DNA of 64,000 nt from Microtetraspora sp. NBRC 16547 (GCF_030268965.1 NZ_BSSE01000005.1:186001-250000); one strand, 5' to 3'; shown: positions 1-8,944, numbered from the stretch's first letter. Notes: generated by a model from the sequence alone, not told the origin. Numbers and translations are program-made.

Positions 1-179
1 TAGTCCTCGGCTATGAGTCCGGGCTGGTTCGTCCCGGCGAGGATGCCTGAGCAGATCCAGGTCGGCAGCCACACGTGCAGTTGCCAGCCCTCGTAGGAGA
101 TGGTCTGGCCGGTCCACACCGGCCAGAAGAACACCGCCGCCGCGACAGCAAGTCCCACGACGACCCCCACAGCACCCAC
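1..179 (-). pseudogene. Fragment resembling the C-terminus of a protein O-mannosyltransferase (partial, left edge)
   Basis: A minus-strand frame encodes a hydrophobic helix followed by FFWPVWTGQTISYEGW and then HVWLPTWI. From memory this resembles the last membrane segment and tail of bacterial dolichyl-phosphate-mannose--protein mannosyltransferases (Pmt). The frame is closed upstream by a stop at about 222, so the rest of a Pmt protein is missing, and it runs on past the motif and off the window instead of ending there. It is therefore either a decayed C-terminal scrap or an unrelated small membrane protein. The family assignment is weak. Confidence 0.3.
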
Positions 180-659
180 GCCGCCGGGTTGAGGCGGGTG
201 TCGCCGTCGTCGCTAACGAACAGCGCCAGGGGCAACTCCGGAGGCACCTCGGCTTGACCGCATGGGGTGCCGTCCGCGTGCTCGCAGCCCCTACAGGCCC
301 AGACCTGCTGCCGGTTGAACGTGATCTTTCTGACGGGCTTCCTGGTGCACCCGTGAAGCACTGGCCGCGCTCTGACCGCTCCCGCGCCGGTCAGCCCAGG
401 CGTGCGTGACCGCGTTGACGGCGAGGCCGGCGGTGAAGCTGACCGCGCTGGCCCGTTACGGGCTGGTCTCCAAGGCGCCGACATCTCGACATCGCCTTCA
501 GTTCGACGAACAGCCGCTCGGCGAGCATCTCGTAGACCGACGCCATCTCGTTGGCGTTGCTAAGCCCAGACCCGGCACGCCCAAGTCGCCGCGGCTTTGG
601 AGGCGGCCGGGTTCCACCCGACGCCGAAGGGCCTGCGCATCCGCTCCTGAGCGGGTCGC
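1..659. other. Left-edge region without a supportable intact gene
   Basis: No open frame here has the look of a complete conserved protein. Reading the minus strand, three different frames each carry a short plausible stretch: a helix-like segment at about 475-575 beginning MASVYEMLAERLF, a segment with two CxxC-like cysteines at about 225-330, and a hydrophobic segment at 1-179 (listed separately). Changing frames over a few hundred bases suggests decayed coding sequence, but I cannot name the parent genes. Confidence 0.4.
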
Positions 660-1304
660 TCAGAACTCGACCGGGCCGTAGATCGCGGCGGCGGCGCCCG
701 TCGTCATGGCCCAGTAGCGGTCGCCGTAGGACCAGTGCCACCACTCGGTCGGATAGTTGACCAGTCCGACCGCCTCCAGCGCGGTCGAGAGGACCTTGCG
801 GTTCTGCCGCGCGTCCGTGCTGATGTTCGACGCGCCGGTGTAGCAGGCGCCACCGCTCTGCTCCGGGTTGTCGTTCACCGCGGTGCCCATGTCGAGCTCG
901 ACGCCGTCGTCGTCGCACAGCGTGAGGTCGACGGCCGCTCCGGCGGTGTGCGGCGCGACCTCGATCGGCGAGACGTACCGGCTGGCGGCGCTGTGCAGCT
1001 CTTCGGGCGACATTCCAGGAAATGTCGCCCGAAGCTCGTCCTTGTAGTCCTCGAAGTACTTCCGCTGCAGCGAGGGCGGGCGGTAACCCTCCACGACCAC
1101 GATGTGGTATCCGGCCGGCAGCAGGGCCTGCGCGTCCTCCAGCCGGGCCAGCACACCTTCCCGCAGATGGGCGTAGGCCCCGGCGTCGTCGGCGAGACGC
1201 CCGTCCACGCGGAGCCTGCCGCGGACGTCGCGGAGTGCCTCGCCGCACTCCGCGACGGGAAGGGAGGTGACACGGGGATCGGAGATGAGGACGATGTCAA
1301 GCAT
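660..1304 (-). CDS. D-alanyl-D-alanine dipeptidase, VanX/DdpX type (peptidase family M15D)
   Basis: A 214-residue zinc dipeptidase that cleaves D-Ala-D-Ala, releasing D-alanine from cell-wall turnover products or lowering the vancomycin target pool. Family residues are in order: EGYRPP with Arg75, the zinc ligands His119 and Asp126 in PHTAGAAVDL, then catalytic Glu187 and zinc ligand His190 in TEWWHWSYGD. These numbers lie within a few residues of the VanX positions, so the protein looks full length and active. There is no signal peptide, so it should be cytosolic. I start at MLDIVLIS; an in-frame extension to 1379 has no family-like sequence. No vanH/vanA partner is present, so a recycling role is more likely than glycopeptide resistance. 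Confidence 0.9.
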   Translation of the reverse strand: MLDIVLISDPRVTSLPVAECGEALRDVRGRLRVDGRLADDAGAYAHLREGVLARLEDAQALLPAGYHIVVVEGYRPPSLQRKYFEDYKDELRATFPGMSPEELHSAASRYVSPIEVAPHTAGAAVDLTLCDDDGVELDMGTAVNDNPEQSGGACYTGASNISTDARQNRKVLSTALEAVGLVNYPTEWWHWSYGDRYWAMTTGAAAAIYGPVEF

Positions 1305-1452
1305 GGTCAAAAACCTACCCGCTCTCGCGCAGCGCTCGGGGCCGTGGCTTCCCCGGCCCTGACGCACACCCGGGGCCATCTGCGTCTCGATCAGCCCCGT
1401 CCGGACCAGCCCAGTACCGGACCAGACCCTCCCCGATCAGGGCCGTACCTGA

Positions 1453-2613
1453 TCAGACCGTGGACGAGAAGACCTGCTCCCTCGCCTGGTCCAGCGCCGC
1501 CACCAGGGCGCCGCGCAGGACGGGATTGCCCTCGACCTGGGTGACCGCGACGGCGGGCCGGCTCGGGCAGACCCGGGCCACCGCCTCCTCCACCCGGCGG
1601 GCGAGCTCCCATCCCCCGGCCCGCCCGATGTCGCCGCTCAGGACGACGAGCCCGGGGTCGAGCACCACCGCCACCGCCGCCACCCCCACAGCGAGGCGGC
1701 CCGCCAGGTCCTCCAGGAAGCCGGAGTTGCCGGTGGCGACCGCCGTACGGACGAGATCGGCGACGGGAGCGGCGGCGAGGCCGTGCCCGGCCGCGATCTC
1801 GGCCAGGGCCGTGTTCCCGACCAGCCGCTGGAACGAGCCGGACTGGGGATCCGTGACGTCCGCCGGCAGCGGCTCGCCGGGGACGGGAAGCCAGCCGACC
1901 TCCCCCGCGCCGCCGGAGATGCCCCGGTGCAGGCGCCCGCCCAGCATGACGCCGAGCCCCTGGCCGACGCCGGTCCAGAGGACGACGAAGTCGTCCACCC
2001 CCATGGCGACGCCGTACGCCTGCTCGGCGAGCGCGACGAGGTTGACGTCGTTCTCGATGACCACGGATTCGCCGAGGCCGGCCCGCAACCCCGCGAGGAC
2101 GCCGACGTGCCAGGCGGGCAGGTCGAACGAGTAGCGCACGTCACCCGTGGCGGGATCCACCACGCCGCGCGTCCCGATCACGAAGCATCGCAGGCGGGCC
2201 AGGTCGACGCTCGCCGTCGCGCAGGCGCGGAGCACGGCGTTGCGCACGATCCCCACGGGGTCGGCGGCCTCGGTCGGGTCGACGGTCACCTCCGCCATGA
2301 CCTCGCCGGTGATGTCGGCCACGGCCGCGGTGACGCTGTCCGGCAGCACCTCAAGAGCGGCCACGTACGCGCTGGTCGGATCGACGGCGTAGAGCGCGGC
2401 GTTCGGGCCGCGGCCCCCCGGCCGCTCACCGGCCGTGGTCACCAGCCCCCGCTCCTCCAGTCGAGCCAGCAGCTGGCCGGAGGTGACCCGGGAGAGCCCG
2501 GTGAGTTCTCCCAGCTCGCCGCGGGTCAGCGGACCGTGCGCGACAAGCAGCTCCAGCGCGGCCCGGTCGTTCATCTGGCGCAGCAGCCGGGGTGTGCCCG
2601 GTCGTAGTGACAC
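1453..2613 (-). CDS. ROK-family transcriptional repressor 1
   Basis: A 386-residue regulator with an N-terminal winged helix (about residues 12-70, containing LTRGELGELTGLSRVTSGQLL) followed by a ROK sugar-kinase-like domain with GVVDPATGDVRYS and IENDVNLVA. The ROK zinc signature with its cysteines is absent, as in some actinobacterial ROK regulators. I choose GTG at 2613 because GAGGAGG lies 8 bases upstream and the N-terminus then aligns with its paralogue at 7706-8899; GTG at 2637 is the alternative. It is divergent from the ABC importer genes and probably represses them and itself, with release by a sugar or sugar phosphate that cannot be named from sequence. Confidence 0.88.
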   Translation of the reverse strand: MSLRPGTPRLLRQMNDRAALELLVAHGPLTRGELGELTGLSRVTSGQLLARLEERGLVTTAGERPGGRGPNAALYAVDPTSAYVAALEVLPDSVTAAVADITGEVMAEVTVDPTEAADPVGIVRNAVLRACATASVDLARLRCFVIGTRGVVDPATGDVRYSFDLPAWHVGVLAGLRAGLGESVVIENDVNLVALAEQAYGVAMGVDDFVVLWTGVGQGLGVMLGGRLHRGISGGAGEVGWLPVPGEPLPADVTDPQSGSFQRLVGNTALAEIAAGHGLAAAPVADLVRTAVATGNSGFLEDLAGRLAVGVAAVAVVLDPGLVVLSGDIGRAGGWELARRVEEAVARVCPSRPAVAVTQVEGNPVLRGALVAALDQAREQVFSSTV

Positions 2614-2640
2614 CGGCCGCGCCTCCTCTCTCGTCACGAT

Positions 2641-2688
2641 CCGCTAACGGCATGTTTTTTTTAATAAAGTTTATTGTTAGTTTAGCGG
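2641..2688. promoter_or_regulatory. Nested inverted repeats in the ROK/ABC divergent promoter (candidate operator)
   Basis: An AT-rich island in GC-rich surroundings. AATAAA-G-TTTATT (2663-2675) is a perfect palindrome; around it CTAAC (2644-2648) pairs with GTTAG (2676-2680), and CCGCTAA (2641-2647) pairs with TTAGCGG (2682-2688). The right half is closely similar to 8945-8968 in front of the second ROK gene. It lies 28 bases upstream of the ROK start and about 90 bases upstream of the binding-protein start. Its operator role is inference. Confidence 0.6.
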
Positions 2689-2775
2689 CAGCCGCCCCGG
2701 AGGCAAGCGATCAGGCCACGGGACGCGCCAACCGAGCGCCACCCCGACATGAAGCCGGGAAGGGAGAAACCCAAC

Positions 2776-4110
2776 GTGAAGTTCGTGAAGATCGCGGCCG
2801 CCACCACCGCGACCGCCGCTTTGGCCCTGGGTCTCGCCGCTTGCAGCAGCGAGGACAAGCCCGCGACGCAGCAGACCACCGCCGCGTCCGACGCCGCATC
2901 CGGCCCCAAGTACGCCGGGCAGACCCTCACCGTGTGGCGCCTCGGCGCTCCCACTGAGGTCTCCGACAAGTACATGGCCGACCTGGGCGCCAAGTTCAAG
3001 GAGGTCACCGGCGCGGAGGCCACGGTCCAGTACATCCCGTGGCCCGACGCCCAGAAGAAGTGGACCGCCGCGCTCGCCGGCGGCGAAGGCCCGGACGTCA
3101 CCGAGTTCGGCAACGACCAGGTCGCCGCGTGGGTGCAGCAGGAGGCGCTCGCCGACATCACCGACCTGACCAAGGGCGACGCCGATCTGCAGCAGATCCC
3201 GCAGAACCTGTGGAGCTACGAGACCATCGACGGCAAGATCTACGCGGCGCCCTGGGGCGGCGGCACCCGCGCCGTGCTGTATCGCAAGGACTGGTTCGAC
3301 AAGCTCGGCATCTCCGTGCCGACGAGCTGGGACGAGCTGGTCGCCGCGGCCAAGAAGATCGTCGAGAAGCAGGGCAAGGACGTGGACGGCTTCGCCTTCA
3401 ACGGCGGGTCGGACGCCAACATGTCGCTCTCGCCGTTCGTCTGGTCGGCCGGCGGCGACTTCGCCGCGTTCGAGGGCGGCAAGTGGGTCGGCAAGCTGAC
3501 CGAGCCCGCCTTCAAGGAGGGCTTCCAGTTCTACACGGACCTGGTCGCCAAGGACGGCGTCTCCGGCAAGGGCCGCCTGACCCAGAACTCCGTCGACATC
3601 TCGCAGCGCTTCGCCGCGGGCAAGGTCGGCATGTACGTCACCGGCGGCTGGGACATCGCCGCCATCAAGGAGCAGAGCAAGGGCAAGATCGACGAGTCGA
3701 AGATGGCGTTCTTCTCGCTCCCCGCGAAGGACGGCAGCGGCCCGGCCCCGGCCTTCCAGGGCGGCAACGACATCGCCATCTGGAAGGACGCCAAGAACCC
3801 CGAGCTGGCCGCCGAGTATCTGAAGCTCGCCGCGGGCAAGGAGTTCGGCGTCCGGTACGCCAAGGAGGGCGGCCTGCTTCCGCTCTACCCGGACGCGCTC
3901 GCCGAGATGGGCAACGACCCGGCGCAGAAGCCGTTCACCGACACCTTCAAGGTCGCGAAGGGCTTCCCCGCCAGCCCGAACTGGGCCGAGGCCAACGACA
4001 CCAAGGCGGTGCTGCAGAACGCGGCCCGCTCGGTGATCGACGGCAAGAAGAGCGTCGACCAGGCTCTGGCGGACGCCAACACCGAGCTCGAGACGATTCT
4101 CAACCAGTAA
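2776..4110 (+). CDS. Sugar ABC transporter solute-binding lipoprotein (CUT1 family)
   Basis: A 444-residue extracellular solute-binding protein. A basic N-terminus and hydrophobic stretch end in the lipobox LAAC (Cys about residue 24), followed by a Ser/Asp/Lys/Thr-rich linker, so it should be lipid-anchored outside the membrane. The mature part has family features such as LTVWRLG near the start and VLYRKDWFDKLG. GTG at 2776 is preferred because GGGAG sits 9 bases upstream; a frame from ATG 2749 adds nine residues without a site. It is first in an operon with two permeases (4-base gap to the next gene). The ligand is unknown; the neighbouring hexosaminidase suggests an amino sugar or oligosaccharide. 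Confidence 0.92.
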   Translation: MKFVKIAAATTATAALALGLAACSSEDKPATQQTTAASDAASGPKYAGQTLTVWRLGAPTEVSDKYMADLGAKFKEVTGAEATVQYIPWPDAQKKWTAALAGGEGPDVTEFGNDQVAAWVQQEALADITDLTKGDADLQQIPQNLWSYETIDGKIYAAPWGGGTRAVLYRKDWFDKLGISVPTSWDELVAAAKKIVEKQGKDVDGFAFNGGSDANMSLSPFVWSAGGDFAAFEGGKWVGKLTEPAFKEGFQFYTDLVAKDGVSGKGRLTQNSVDISQRFAAGKVGMYVTGGWDIAAIKEQSKGKIDESKMAFFSLPAKDGSGPAPAFQGGNDIAIWKDAKNPELAAEYLKLAAGKEFGVRYAKEGGLLPLYPDALAEMGNDPAQKPFTDTFKVAKGFPASPNWAEANDTKAVLQNAARSVIDGKKSVDQALADANTELETILNQ

Positions 4111-4114
4111 CGCC

Positions 4115-5137
4115 ATGACGACTCACACGTCGACAGCGGCCCGGGGCGGAGGGAACTCCTCCGCCCCGGCGCGGCGCCCGCGACAATCACCGCGCAGATC
4201 CAGCGGGCTCCCCGACTGGGTCGTTCCGTACGTCCTGCTCCTGCCCGGGCTCCTGGTCATCGCGGCGCTGCTGCTCTACCCGCTGTACCAGATAATCGAC
4301 ATGTCCTTCCACAAGGTCGGGCTGGCGCAGATCAAGGCGATCAACCCGCGCCCCGCGGAGTTCGTGGGGGTGGACAACTACACCCACATCTTCGAGTCCG
4401 ACCTGTTCTGGCCGTCGCTGCGGAACACCATCCTGTTCGCCGCCGTCACGGTCGCCCTGACGCTGATCCTCGGAACGCTCGTCGGCCTGCTGCTCAACAA
4501 GCTCGGCAAGAAGATGTCGATGCTCGTCATCGTCGGCATCATGGCCGCCTGGGCGACCCCGCCCACCGCGCAGAGCGTGGTCTGGAAGTGGATGTTCGAC
4601 TCGGACTCCGGCGTGGTGAACTGGTCGCTGAACCTGGTCCCCACCTGGCTGTCCGAGCTGGTCTTCGGGGTCTCCGACTGGAGCGGGCACCCCTGGTTCA
4701 ACAGCACGATCACCATCTACTTCGTGTTCGTCGTCATGGTGGTCTGGGGGGCCTTCCCGTTCATCGCGGTGTCGGTCCTGGCCGGTCTGAAGAGCATCCC
4801 CAGCGAGCTGTACGAGGCCGCCCAGATGGACGGCTCCGGCCCGTTCACCACGTTCAGGAAGGTCACCTTCCCGCTGCTCAAGCCGGTGTTCTCGGTTCTG
4901 ATGGTGCTGTCCATCATCTGGGACTTCAAGGTCTTCACCCAGCTCTACCTGTTGGGTGGCGGCACCGTGAACCGGGACGCGTTCAACCTCTCCCTGTGGA
5001 GCTACGCCGAGGCGTTCAGCAACCCGCCGAAGATGGGCATCGGCGCCGCGATCGCCGTCGTGCTGACGGCCATCCTGATGGTGATCACCTTCGTGTACGT
5101 CCGGCAGATCGTGAAGACGGAGGACGACATCCGATGA
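4115..5137 (+). CDS. Sugar ABC transporter permease 1 (MalF/UgpA-like)
   Basis: A 340-residue inner-membrane permease of a binding-protein-dependent sugar importer. After a cytosolic Ser/Arg/Pro-rich N-terminus come about six membrane helices, a large external loop between helices 1 and 2, and the cytosolic EAA loop that docks the ATPase (YEAAQMDGSGPFTTF, followed by a conserved FPLLKP). It starts 4 bases after the lipoprotein stop and overlaps the next permease by 4 bases, so the three genes form one transcript. No ATPase gene is nearby; actinomycete CUT1 importers commonly share one MsiK-type ATPase encoded elsewhere. Confidence 0.93.
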   Translation: MTTHTSTAARGGGNSSAPARRPRQSPRRSSGLPDWVVPYVLLLPGLLVIAALLLYPLYQIIDMSFHKVGLAQIKAINPRPAEFVGVDNYTHIFESDLFWPSLRNTILFAAVTVALTLILGTLVGLLLNKLGKKMSMLVIVGIMAAWATPPTAQSVVWKWMFDSDSGVVNWSLNLVPTWLSELVFGVSDWSGHPWFNSTITIYFVFVVMVVWGAFPFIAVSVLAGLKSIPSELYEAAQMDGSGPFTTFRKVTFPLLKPVFSVLMVLSIIWDFKVFTQLYLLGGGTVNRDAFNLSLWSYAEAFSNPPKMGIGAAIAVVLTAILMVITFVYVRQIVKTEDDIR

Positions 5138-5988
5138 ACGACGGCCTGACCCGCAAGCGTCTCGGGCGCGCCGCGCTCAACGGAGCCGGGATCGTCGTGT
5201 TCCTGTTCGCGGTGTTCCCCGTCTACTGGATGGTCTCCACCGCGTTCAAGCCGAACGATCAGATCTTCACCACCGAGTTCATCCCGTTCCCCAGCCCGCC
5301 GTCGCTCGACCACATCTCCCGGGTGTTCACCAAGGGCGTCGCCGGGCACTCGATCTGGCAGTACCTGCTGAACAGCGCGATCGTGGCGGTCAGCGCCGTC
5401 GTGCTCGGCGCGGTCTTCGCGCTGCTCGCCGCGACCGCGGTGGCCAGGTTCCGGTTCCGGTTCCGCACCTCGTTCCTGATCCTGCTGCTGATCGTGCAGA
5501 TGGTGCCCGCCGAAGCCCTGCTGATCTCGCTGTTCACCATGGTGAAGCGGCTCGGCATGTACGACCAGCTCATCGGCTTGGTCGTGATCAACGTCGGGCT
5601 CACCCTGCCGTTCTCCGTCTGGATGCTGCGCACGTTCGTCGCCGCGGTGCCCAAGGAGGTGGAGGAGGCGGCCTGGATCGACGGCGCCAGCCGGTTCTCG
5701 ACCTTCTGGCGGGTGCTGTTCCCGCTGGTGGCCCCCGGCCTGGTCGCGACCAGCATCTTCTCGTTCATCACCACCTGGAACGAGTTCGCCTACGCATTGA
5801 CGCTGATCAACGACCAGGGCAAGTACACGATGCCGGTGGCGCTGCAGTTCTTCGTCGGCCAGCGGTCGACGGACTGGGGCGGGATCATGGCCGCCTCGAC
5901 CCTGATGACCATCCCGGTCCTCATCTTCTTCCTCCTGGTGCAGCGGCGCATGGTCTCCGGACTCGTCGCCGGCGCCGTCAAGGGCTGA
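5134..5988 (+). CDS. Sugar ABC transporter permease 2 (MalG/UgpE-like)
   Basis: A 284-residue partner permease. It has about six membrane helices, beginning with a helix that ends FPVYWMVSTAFKP, a pattern typical of MalG-type subunits, and an EAA loop EEAAWIDGASRFSTFWRV followed by LFPLVAP. Its ATG lies inside the stop region of permease 1 (ATGA overlap), which implies coupled translation in equal amounts. Together the two permeases form the channel; substrate specificity comes from the upstream lipoprotein. Confidence 0.93.
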   Translation: MNDGLTRKRLGRAALNGAGIVVFLFAVFPVYWMVSTAFKPNDQIFTTEFIPFPSPPSLDHISRVFTKGVAGHSIWQYLLNSAIVAVSAVVLGAVFALLAATAVARFRFRFRTSFLILLLIVQMVPAEALLISLFTMVKRLGMYDQLIGLVVINVGLTLPFSVWMLRTFVAAVPKEVEEAAWIDGASRFSTFWRVLFPLVAPGLVATSIFSFITTWNEFAYALTLINDQGKYTMPVALQFFVGQRSTDWGGIMAASTLMTIPVLIFFLLVQRRMVSGLVAGAVKG

Positions 5989-6082
5989 ACCCGCCCTCCA
6001 CCACTCCGCGCTGAACCATCAGCGCCGATCCACACCATCTCGTACGGCTCCGGCACGCCGCGGGAGCCGTACCACGACCATC

Positions 6083-7555
6083 ATGGAGCCGAAGACAGCC
6101 ATGTCCGACTACTCCGCGAGCATCGGCGACCGGGGGCTATACCGTCTCGCGGCCGGCACGTTGCTCGTCGCCTTCCCCGGCACGACCGCCCCTGACTGGG
6201 TTCTCCACGAACTGGAGAACGGCCTCGGCGGTGTCACCCTCTTCGGATTCAACGTGGCGAGCCCCGAGCAGCTCGCCGAGCTCACCGGGCGGCTGGGCAG
6301 CGCCGGCAGACCGGTGATCTCGCTCGACGAGGAAGGTGGGGACGTCACCCGCATCGCCTACCACACCGGCAGCCCGTACCCGGGCAACGCGGCGCTCGGC
6401 GCCGTCGACGACGTCGAGCTGACCGAGCGGGTCTACCGCTCCATCGCCTCCGACCTCGCCAGGTCCGGCGTCAACCTCGACATGGGACCCGTGGCCGACG
6501 TCAACACCGCGGACGACAACCCGGTGATCGGCACCCGTTCCTTCGGCTCGTCCACCGACCTGGTCGCGCGGCACACCGTGGCCGCCGTGCGCGGGCTCCA
6601 GGCGCTCGGGATCGCCGCCTGCGTCAAGCACTTCCCCGGGCACGGGGCCACCCGGCAGGACTCCCACCTGGAGATCCCCCAGGTCGACGTCCCGCGTGAC
6701 CTGCTCTGGCGGCGCGAACTGACGCCCTTCCGGGCCGCCATCGACGCGGACACCAAGGCGATCATGACGGCGCACGTGGCGGTCCCCCACCTCACCGGTA
6801 CGGCTCCCGCCACGCTGTCGCCCGCCGCGCTGACCACCCTGCTCCGCGAGGAGATGGGCTACGACGGCGTGGTGATCTCCGACGCCCTCGACATGCACGC
6901 GATCACCAAGAGCGTCGGCCTGGGCGGCGGTGCCGTACTGTCCCTGGTGGCGGGCTCGGACCTGCTCTGTCTCGGGCCGCTGCCCACCCACGAGGAGATC
7001 CGCGGCATCCTGGACGAGATCACCCGCGCGGTGGGCGACGGCCGCCTGCCGCTCGCCCGTCTCGAAGAGGCCGCCGACCGCGTGGCACGGCTGCGCGAGT
7101 GGTTCGCCGTGGCCCGCGAGGAGGCGGCGGAGAGCAACGTCATCGGCCTGGACGCCGCCCGGCGCGCCGTCACCCTCTCCGGATCGACGGCGCCTCTGGT
7201 CGATCCGTTCGTGATCGAGGTGGACACCCCGCCGACGATCGCGGTCGGCGACGTCCCCTGGGGCGTCGCGCCGTGGCTGCCGGAGGCTGAGATCGTCCGG
7301 ATCAAGCCGGACGAGGCCCAGCCCGCCGCGCTGCTCAGCCGCGCCGAGGGCCGCTCGCTGGTCATCGTGGTCAAGGACGCGCACCGGTACCCCCGGAGCC
7401 GCGACCTCGTCTCCGCCCTTCTCGCCGGCCGCCCCGACGGGGTGGTGGTCGAGATGGGGCTGCCCGTCTGGCGACCCCAGGCGGCGGCGTACATCGCGAC
7501 CTATGGGGCCGCGCGGGCCAACGCCCAGGCGGCCGTGGAGCTACTGACGGCGTAG
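6083..7555 (+). CDS. GH3 glycoside hydrolase, beta-N-acetylhexosaminidase (NagZ-like)
   Basis: A 490-residue family 3 glycosidase. It carries the N-acetylglucosaminidase signature KHFPGHGATRQDSH (residues 182-195), whose Asp/His pair supplies the acid/base, and the nucleophile Asp267 in VVISDALDMHA. It has a C-terminal second domain, so it is longer than the single-domain enterobacterial NagZ. No signal peptide or lipobox is present, so it should act in the cytosol on imported GlcNAc-containing saccharides or muropeptide fragments. The start could also be ATG 6101, preceded by a weak GAAG. It lies 95 bases after the ABC permeases and probably processes the transported sugar; NAG specificity is inferred from the motif. 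Confidence 0.88.
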   Translation: MEPKTAMSDYSASIGDRGLYRLAAGTLLVAFPGTTAPDWVLHELENGLGGVTLFGFNVASPEQLAELTGRLGSAGRPVISLDEEGGDVTRIAYHTGSPYPGNAALGAVDDVELTERVYRSIASDLARSGVNLDMGPVADVNTADDNPVIGTRSFGSSTDLVARHTVAAVRGLQALGIAACVKHFPGHGATRQDSHLEIPQVDVPRDLLWRRELTPFRAAIDADTKAIMTAHVAVPHLTGTAPATLSPAALTTLLREEMGYDGVVISDALDMHAITKSVGLGGGAVLSLVAGSDLLCLGPLPTHEEIRGILDEITRAVGDGRLPLARLEEAADRVARLREWFAVAREEAAESNVIGLDAARRAVTLSGSTAPLVDPFVIEVDTPPTIAVGDVPWGVAPWLPEAEIVRIKPDEAQPAALLSRAEGRSLVIVVKDAHRYPRSRDLVSALLAGRPDGVVVEMGLPVWRPQAAAYIATYGAARANAQAAVELLTA

Positions 7556-7575
7556 CCACCCGCCCCAGATGTCCT

Positions 7576-7611
7576 CCGGCACAGAGTCCGGCACAGAGAC
7601 CGGCACAGACG
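7576..7611. repeat. Three tandem 12-bp units between convergent genes
   Basis: CCGGCACAGAGT, CCGGCACAGAGA and CCGGCACAGACG follow one another directly at 7576, 7588 and 7600. The array ends inside the first arm of the terminator hairpin. It sits between the convergent hexosaminidase and second ROK gene and encodes nothing recognisable. Confidence 0.8.
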
Positions 7612-7643
7612 CCCGGCCCCGCCCACCGAGCGCGGGCCGGGCG
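7610..7643. terminator. Bidirectional terminator hairpin between hexosaminidase and ROK 2
   Basis: CGCCCGGCCC (7610-7619) pairs perfectly with GGGCCGGGCG (7634-7643) around a 14-base loop. There is no strong T-run on either side, as is usual in actinomycetes. Its position between convergent genes fits termination in both directions. Confidence 0.65.
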
Positions 7644-7705
7644 TTCCCGTGTGCCCAACGCTTCCCACGTTCCGACCACATGGCCGACGGCCGCGTGTCA
7701 GGAAC

Positions 7706-8899
7706 CTAAGACGCGAAGATCTCCTCACGGGCCTGCTCAAGCGCGGCCAGGACCGCGCCGCGCAACACCGGGTTGCCCTCGAGCTCGGTGGTGACCACCT
7801 GGGGCCGGATCAGGCAGATCCGCGCGACGGCCTCCTCGACCCGCGAGGTCAGACCGGCTCCTCCGGCCCGGCCGACCTCTCCGGCGAGGACCACCAGCCC
7901 GGGGTCGAGCACCACGCAGACCGACGCGACGCCCAGGGCCAGGCGGGAGGCGATCTCGTCCAGCAGAGGGGCGCCGCGCTCCCCGGCCTCCACCGCCGCC
8001 GTCACGCATTCGGCGGCGCCGCCGCCGACGAAGCCGTACTCGCGGGCCAGTTCGGTGACCGCCTCGGCGCTGACCAGGGACTGCAGGCCGCCGGCGAGCG
8101 AGGGCAGCCGTCCTGGCGTGGCCTTCACGGTCTCGGCCAGCGGAACACCCGGCACCGGAAGGTAGCCGATCTCGCCCGCGCTGCCGGACCTGCCCCGGTG
8201 CAACCGGCCGCCCAGGACGACGGCGAGACCGATGCCCCGGCCCACCCAGACGAGCACGAAGTCCTCGACGTCCCGGGCCGCCCCGCTGGCACGTTCCGCG
8301 ACCGCGACGAGGTTGACGTCGTTCTCGATGGTGACCTCGCGGCGCAGATCCCTGGCCAGCGCCTCGTGGATGCCCTCATGCCAGTGCGGCAGGTCGAAGG
8401 AGAACCGCACGTCGCCGGTCCGCGGGTCCACCACGCCGGGGGTGCCGATGACGACGCCGCGCAGCCGTGACAGCGCCACCTTGGCCGACCTGCACGCCTT
8501 CACGACGGCGTTGTGGACGGCGGCGACGGGATCGTCGTGCGCGCTCGGCTCCGCGGTGACCTGGGCGATCACCTTGCCGTTGATGTCGGCGATCGCCGCC
8601 GTGACCAGATCGGGACCGACGTCCAGGCCCGCGACGTACCCACACGACGGGACCACGCCGTACAGCGCGGCGTTGGGCCCCCTGTTGCCCGCCTGTTCCC
8701 CGACGACCTCGACGAGGCCGCGCTCCTCCAGCCGCGCGAGGGTCTGCGAGGCAGTGACCTTGGACAGCCCGGTCAGCTCGCCGATCTGGCCCCGGGTCAG
8801 CGGGCCGGAGGCGAGCAGCAACTCCAGCGCGGCCCGGTCGTTGATCTCCCGCAGCAGCCTTGGAACGCCAGGACGCCGCTCCATGGTCCTACTTTCCAT
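7706..8899 (-). CDS. ROK-family transcriptional repressor 2
   Basis: A 397-residue paralogue of the ROK regulator at 1453-2613; the winged helix (LTRGQIGELTGLSKVTASQTL) and the ROK core (GTPGVVDPRTGDVRFS, IENDVNLVAVAE) match almost motif for motif. The cysteine zinc signature is again missing. Start ATG 8899 has GGGGG five bases upstream; ATG 8884 would align better with the paralogue. The two ROK genes bracket the transporter and hexosaminidase genes, so they probably arose by duplication and may respond to related ligands. Its promoter carries a motif like that of ROK 1, allowing cross-regulation. Confidence 0.88.
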   Translation of the reverse strand: MESRTMERRPGVPRLLREINDRAALELLLASGPLTRGQIGELTGLSKVTASQTLARLEERGLVEVVGEQAGNRGPNAALYGVVPSCGYVAGLDVGPDLVTAAIADINGKVIAQVTAEPSAHDDPVAAVHNAVVKACRSAKVALSRLRGVVIGTPGVVDPRTGDVRFSFDLPHWHEGIHEALARDLRREVTIENDVNLVAVAERASGAARDVEDFVLVWVGRGIGLAVVLGGRLHRGRSGSAGEIGYLPVPGVPLAETVKATPGRLPSLAGGLQSLVSAEAVTELAREYGFVGGGAAECVTAAVEAGERGAPLLDEIASRLALGVASVCVVLDPGLVVLAGEVGRAGGAGLTSRVEEAVARICLIRPQVVTTELEGNPVLRGAVLAALEQAREEIFAS

Positions 8900-8944
8900 G
8901 ATCGCCCCCGAAGATCATTTACAAGGTGCGCACGCGTCCGGTCA

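Noticed and set aside
660-1304. VanX-type dipeptidase as part of a vancomycin-resistance cluster
   Set aside because: No vanH, vanA/D-Ala-D-Lac ligase, vanR or vanS in the window; the neighbours are sugar-uptake genes.
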